Assembly: GCA_921293015.1 (NCBI GenBank)
Contig: OV121083.1
Location: forward strand, 28,946,908-29,010,907
DNA from: Phorcus lineatus
Lineage: Eukaryota > Mollusca > Gastropoda > Trochida > Trochidae
Direction of reading: 5' to 3'
DNA: 64,000 nucleotides
The notes beneath the pieces were generated by a model. It did no database searches, was not told the DNA's origin, and was given only the letters and a program-made list of their open reading frames with translations. A program made the translations under genes and the position numbers. Shown in pieces: positions 58,867 through 64,000 of this stretch (position 1 is its first letter; each line of letters begins with the position of its first letter).

Positions 58867-59190
58867 TCAGAACTTTCTTGCTGAAGAAGGCAGTCGTACG
58901 CACCCTGCCATCTCTTTGCCAAGGAAGTAACAAAATTGAAAGTTTGGGATCAACATTGGCAATATCAGTGCAGTGTAGATAGCCATTGATGTCATTGGGA
59001 AAGTCATGTAAGAAGGTGTCCACCATTCACCTTGACAGTTAGAAACTATCCTGAACGCTGCAAGTGTCGTTGTAATGTTGATGGCCGCTAGCACCATCAG
59101 CACCAACAATAAAGTTGTTTCAACATTTATGAAATGTAGCACTTGAATGTCAATGAATCTCACATTGAATTCCTCTATATAATAGTTCAT
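58867..59190 (-). CDS. Hypothetical membrane-protein exon or ORF
   Basis: Intact 107-codon frame from an ATG, not recognised. Two hydrophobic segments are evident: TLLLVLMVLAAINITTTLAA (residues ~26-45) and MAIYTALILPMLIPNFQF (~69-86), separated by a polar VSNCQGEWWTPSY stretch. It could be a terminal exon of a small multi-pass protein: a possible donor CAAG|GTGAAT lies inside it. Could equally be chance. It would be antisense to any continuation of the IQ/ankyrin gene. Confidence 0.25.
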   Translation of the reverse strand: MNYYIEEFNVRFIDIQVLHFINVETTLLLVLMVLAAINITTTLAAFRIVSNCQGEWWTPSYMTFPMTSMAIYTALILPMLIPNFQFCYFLGKEMAGCVRLPSSARKF

Positions 59191-59432
59191 GTTTTGATGT
59201 TGTACCCGATAGAGTTAACGTAAGATATTTATTTCAACCGGGTGAACTCGAGGGTGATCAAAGATTTAGAGCAACGGATCCCATATGGTCTCTTAAAATA
59301 TATAAAATTAGTCGATATGTTTCTAAAAAGGGTGAACCAACACTTTATTACTTACAAGATGGACCAGGGCGAGGCTTTGTTAAAGAAGAATTATTAATCG
59401 TACCATCGGATACTGTCCAGAATCCCCAGTGA
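59170..59432 (+). pseudogene. Possible transposon integrase C-terminal tail
   Basis: An open frame lacking ATG: VRYLFQPGELEGDQRFRATD, PIWSLKIYKISRYVSKKGEP, TLYYLQDGPGRGFVKEELLI, VPSDTVQNPQ and stop. The pattern 'W....Y.I......G....Y.L.D......F..EEL' recalls the SH3-like C-terminal domain of retroelement or Polinton-type integrases. No catalytic core is found nearby. Weak assignment. Confidence 0.3.
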
Positions 59433-59449
59433 GAGATGAGATGTACATT

Positions 59450-59625
59450 AAAAATACGTGTGTCTAAAAAGGAGGTTTTTAATGTAATTCATACATTAGC
59501 TATACATTAAAAATTCCCCGTGGTCCAGAACCCCATCATTTTTTAATGTACTTCGTACATTAAAAAATACGTGTGTCTAAAAGGAGGATTTTAATGTATT
59601 TCATACATTAGCTATACGTTGGTCC
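59450..59625. repeat. Duplicated palindrome-rich segment
   Basis: The block 'tacattaaaaatacgtgtg', 'tctaaaaaggagg', 'ttttaatgta..tcatacat' and 'tagctatac' occurs at ~59450 and again at ~59562, with complementary TTAATGTA/TACATTAA motifs throughout; 'ggtccagaac' follows each copy. Confidence 0.85.
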
Positions 59626-59679
59626 AGAACTGTCCTTTTATATCTACTCTTTCCTATTTACGATAATTATTTCAGAATT

Positions 59680-60965
59680 TCAAATTTTGTTGGAAAATGC
59701 TAGCCTGAGGGGGATATCTATGATTTATATATCTTTGACGATTCTGTCATTGGACTTTAAAGGAAAATTGATACACAACTACTGTCTGGCATGGGGTGTT
59801 GATATTAACATGGATGAAACAGTAATCCTGGTGTTTCGGAGTTATGAAAATGGTATCAACAGGGATCTGGATAAAGTTTTCAACGTATTATAACTACCTC
59901 GGATTACTATTTTCAACTTGACTGTCATGGACTTAATGTACGGAAACCTTATTTGCCTTTTTTGCTGTCAAGCAACTACCATTTGAATATCCAAATATAT
60001 CTGCAAGTATTCTCTTCAAACCTTTTGATAATGAGATAAAGCCAATTATACTTTATGGTGCAGAAGTTTAGGAAACCAAGACAGACAGGCAAATAAAAAA
60101 ATTTACAATAACTTTTGTTAGTTTGTACTAGGTGTAGGTAAACACGTGTCTAATACAACATTGTTGGCAGAATGTGGTAGATATTGTATCAGCGTAGATT
60201 GCCATGTAGATGTATCAGGTATTGGTGTAAGCTATTAAATATGTCTACAGATAGGTACCGAAAGCAATGCTATATTCATATTAAACTTTTTTATGATAGT
60301 GGTAGAATTTCTTGGACATATTATGTAAGAATATTGTTAAATATGTATGGATTTGGTTTTGTTTGGTTAAGTCAAGAAAATGGTAACATTGATACATTTG
60401 TACATATCTTTAAACAAAGATTACAAGATATCGTAAAAGAAAATATGTTTAGCAAAATTAATGATTCAGTTTATCCATATTATTACAATTCAATTAAGTC
60501 ATTATTAGATGTTGAGTACAATATATCAAATGTACATGTAAAGAAGTATCGTAGATATTTATGCTTACTTCGTATCCAGCAATTACCTCTCCGGTGAAAT
60601 GTCAGATTAAAAGAAACTAGTGAAGTAGCCAAACTCTGTAAAATGTGCATCCGAAATGATTCAGAAGGTATATTACATTTTCTTTTTGTCTGTGATGCAT
60701 GTGAAAATTGCCTGCCATATTTCAATAACTGTCAATCAGATTTAAGAAAATGTCACAAGCTGTTTACATGTAAAGTTAAAAATGTGCTTATAAAAATATC
60801 GCTCTTTGTTAGACATGCAGTATCTGAAAGGGCTTCTACCATATGTTAAATGTATATGTGTATATATCTGAAGTCATATTGTCTGAATATCATATTTCAT
60901 TTGCATCAATTGTACATTGGCCAATGGCCTTCATACCAAAATAAACTTAATTCATTCACTCATAT
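59680..60965 (+). pseudogene. LINE, degenerate, RT and C-terminal region
   Basis: Pieces in order: YCLAWGVDINMDETVILVFR (after the RT core), NYLGLLFST, ILFKPFDNEIKPIILYGAEV, then LPCRCIRYWCKLLNMSTDRY, GFGFVWLSQENGNIDTFVHI, FKQRLQDI, and the Zn-knuckle LCKMCIRNDSEGILHFLFVC (C-x2-C...H-x4-C intact). The 3' end 'ggccaatggccttcatac', 'aaaataaacttaattcattc' is a typical LINE tail. RT core lost; frameshifts and stops throughout. A different lineage from the LINE at 39715. Confidence 0.85.
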
Positions 60966-62449
60966 TCATCTTATATTATTTGCAGCTCATGCGCTAAGTT
61001 CATATGGTTTCCATAAATACCAGAAAATAATAGAGCCATTGGCTCCGGGGTCATCAGGCTATCTATAATTCATTTTCATAAATGGCCACAGGGTCACCAT
61101 ATGAGCTGCCATAGGATCCTCGTCAGGTAAGGCCAGTGCCTAAGTCCCTCAAGTCCTTCTGGTCACCTGCCACTTTCACATGACCTCAGCTTACCTCTTA
61201 CATCACAGCCCAAGCAAGAGTCTATTCATCTATTTGTTACAGTTATTATCACAGCTGTGACCATGGGTCTGTTAGTTATTATGCTACAGTCTTTATCAAT
61301 ATCATACGACTCTGTACACAAGATTTTAGCCTTTTTGGCCTTTTTGTTCTGGAAGAAGATGAAAATAGGTTTTTAGGATGTGGTTTAGGGTTACAACCAA
61401 ATCTGTTGTAATAGGCGTGCCCTCTCATAGGCATCCCAGTGACAGTGAGTAAAGTAAATTGTACCAAGATGTTAAACTGTATGTGTTTTCTATATGAGGA
61501 CTTTGCGTTGTGCATTTGTTTACTGATGGAAAATTATGAAAACGTTAATACAGCGTACAATCTCTTCAGTTCGATGGCATTTATCAATCCTTTCAACCAA
61601 AATATAACCCAAGTCAGAGATGTAAATAATAATTATTTAATCCTGTATGAAAACACGGAAAAGACGGAAATAAATAAACTCAACAAAAGTAAAACACTCG
61701 CTCACAGAAACCTTTCCCTAACCTATTGTTTCCTAGCTCTAATTTCTTCCCCTTCCCACTACCTGTGTAATAAATAAACGTCTATTCTACATAACTACTT
61801 GCCCTAAACTCTCCCTATGTCATCTTAACCTTCCTTTAAACTCCCTCTTATTCCCTAAACAACTATTAATAAATATATCCTACATGTTTCCTAAGCTAAT
61901 ATTTCCCCCACCCGTCTAACTAAATACAAATATTGTCCTATGACTACTTCTAAGAAAACGCCAGAGAGATATCCCCTGTAGGCGGCAGTGGACTTACTAG
62001 CAGATTGCTGCGTCAGTAATGACCTCGATTGATACCGCTCCAGGCCTCTTATACCCCAGAGCTAACCCCTGATTGGCTGGCGGCAATAAACAACTTTAGT
62101 GCTGTACTTGCCTAACTTCAACAACAACAATCATGGCGGACACCTAACCAATAAACAAATACTCTAGCGCTACCATCGGAGGAAATTCCAAAGGAATATT
62201 ACTGCCAAATGTAAGTATAAGTAGATAAAGGTAACGACATCAATAGAATATTTACTTGAATAGCAAAATACGTTAATAAGCCACCCATTAATCCCATTGA
62301 CAAATATGTTTACATTAGCGATAAAATCATGAAAAGCCACCTAAACATCCAATAGCTAAATAATAATTACCCGTAATAACTAAATTAATACCACCCGCCA
62401 ACCCATTTGTATAATACATACCCCGATTTCCTACACTGTAAATCAGAAT
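60966..62449. other. Intergenic, no gene seen
   Basis: AT-rich. 61320-61380 has 'ctggaagaagatgaaaatag', a fragment of the dispersed repeat found at 62500. The frame 61439-61777 has no family signature. Confidence 0.4.
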
Positions 62450-62770
62450 ACCCATTACCTAAGGAGTCTGTATACAAAGTTTCAACTTTCTAAACATTTT
62501 GTTTCTGGAGAAGAAGATGAAAAAAGGTTTTTGGAGTGTGGCCCAGTGGCCCCTGTTAGGGGTCACAGGGTCACCAAATGTATAAATCAAAAACCTCATT
62601 AGTTAAAGAGTCTGTACACAAAGTTTCACCTTTCTAGACATTTTGCTTCTGGAGAAAATGATGAAGGGTTTTAGAGTGTTGCTCCTTTTGGCCCTTATTA
62701 GGGGTCACAGGTTCATCAAAGGTATTATTTGTTAGTCAAGGATTCTGTACACAAGATTTCAGATTACCTG
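62450..62770. repeat. Diverged tandem copies of a ~130-bp dispersed repeat
   Basis: About 2.5 copies of 'agagtctgtacacaaagttt', 'cacctttctagacattttg', 'cttctggagaa', 'aggggtcacaggttca'. Related fragments at 2840-2960 and 61310-61370. Confidence 0.75.
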
Positions 62771-63085
62771 AGTCATTTGTTAAGAAGATGCAATGGTTAA
62801 AAGTTTACGGGTGGTTGGGTGCTGGACGACATGCCATGCCATAAGCCCATCTCCATGAAATAATACTGAAAAGATTACGAGATAGAACCAGAAAAAGGTC
62901 AAACTCACCAATACCACATACATTAAGTTTGAATTTTTTCCATGGAAACCACTAAAAATATAAAAATTCAAAATATCCTCAGTAACAAAAGCCACTACTC
63001 CACTACGAGGTCTAACTACAAACCAAATTTCATAGAAAAATATTAAACAGCATTTGAGATATGGCCCGGAACAAAAGCATAAAGT

Positions 63086-63493
63086 CCCAACTCACACTAC
63101 TTACGATTACACTATGGAACATTACGATTCGATCGTATTGGTATCATATTGTGGTTATGTCAAAACGGTTTCTGTGCGTGAGGTACACGATGTGGGTACA
63201 ACCATTGCACGTAAGATCACGATTCTAACACGGCCAGAACACAATCAACACAAACTTGACACAACGCTTTCAGGATGGAATAACGAATTGTGTAAGACTA
63301 ATGCACCTTTTTAAAATTATTTGTGCAAAGGCAAGAAAGGTTAACCATTGCTTTTTATGATCAATGTAGAATTATTATTCATCCTGTGATGCATTGCAGC
63401 TATGAATTACAATGTCATTGCAATAAAGACATGTGGACATATATTACTAATTCTAACATTATCTTCGGACAATCTTCCTGAGTTTTTCTCATC
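63086..63493. mobile_element. Truncated, inverted copy of the Harbinger-like element
   Basis: AGTCCCAACTCACACTACTT at 63086 after a TAA trinucleotide, followed by sequence matching the reverse complement of 15897 down to about 15005, without the nested TIR element at 15181-15654. The match stops at 'gagtttttctcatct'; the distal half and second end are missing. Confidence 0.88.
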
Positions 63494-64000
63494 TACTGGC
63501 TTTATGCAAATAACTACTGATGGTGTTTGACGGGCATTAGTGCTGATTCAAAGCAGTTGAATTTCCAGACCACGTAAGGAAGTTAACTTCTTAACATTGA
63601 GAAACTTCTTTGAGTGGCATTTAGAAGTTGGTATGATGAAGAAAATAGGAAATTTATGGATTAACAACTTCTATATTGCAAAGAGATGCGACATTTCGGT
63701 GTAGATACTAACACCGTTATCAAGCAAGTGATACTCAAGGTTACAGCACTGTGATTATATACATACGTTGAGGCATGTTTACACAAGTAATTATGTTGAT
63801 GTACAGTAAATGCTTTTGCAATAGATTGGAAGCCAAATGGACAATGAGGTGGATACTGATTGAGAGGGATTAGCGTTGATTGGTCTTGATCAAGTGATGG
63901 TAGGCTTATGGGATGTCATATCCTTAATCTCTGTTCATGGCGGGGTTAAATTTCAAAATATTCATTTCTTCTAAAGTCTTTCTGATCTTATAATCTGGGT
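63494..64000. other. No gene seen
   Basis: AT-rich sequence to the window edge with nothing recognisable. Confidence 0.4.

Overview
This is a eukaryotic, intron-rich, AT-rich, repeat-laden genomic window. Gene content (a GPR143-type receptor, an IQ/ankyrin protein, a GT31 galactosyltransferase) is metazoan. The repeats (LINE tails with a Zn-knuckle, Tc1/mariner relics, many foldback elements, long minisatellites, and a dispersed repeat with a 'ggcccgttgtccgtc'-like core) suggest a lophotrochozoan, most likely a mollusc (bivalve or gastropod). The species assignment is inference; no database search was possible.

Three protein-coding genes can be supported. (1) 5374-6615, minus strand: a single-coding-exon beta-1,3-galactosyltransferase-like enzyme of family GT31, with a 5'UTR splice acceptor just upstream. 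(2) 15959-25980, plus strand: a complete eight-exon orthologue of GPR143 (ocular albinism type 1 receptor), 351 residues. Every exon was rebuilt from GT/AG sites with matching phase, although no exon is more than a short open frame by itself. (3) 44286 to at least 56965, plus strand: the 5' six exons (268 residues) of an IQ-motif plus ankyrin-repeat protein resembling IQANK1. Its 3' end was not found in the window.

The rest is mostly mobile and tandem DNA. 1282-2590 is a 43-bp minisatellite with 30 units of identical length. 9095-9534 is a TTAA-flanked TIR element. 11240-12243 is a broken Tc1 transposase. 13190-13862 is a LINE 3' end. 13856-15897 is a 2-kb non-autonomous element with TTA target duplications (PIF/Harbinger-like) ending 58 bp before the GPR143 start codon and containing a second nested TIR element. 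16172-17548 is a 55-57-bp minisatellite that starts inside GPR143 exon 1 and copies its splice donor about 25 times. 27058-29582 is an LTR element without recognisable pol. 31880-32770 is a TA-rich composite array. 36590-41070 is a nested stack of mariner, palindromic-TIR element and LINE. 42174-43228 is a Mutator-like element. 48365-49626 is a telomere-like 39-bp minisatellite with exactly 32 unit lengths inside IQANK1 intron 2. 54850-56165 holds Tc1 pieces. 59680-60965 is another LINE.

The most unusual signal is that GPR143 introns 1 and 2 both carry tandem arrays whose unit is a copy of the exon/intron junction itself, so each array multiplies the 5' splice site. The three genes show no functional clustering, as expected for an animal chromosome.
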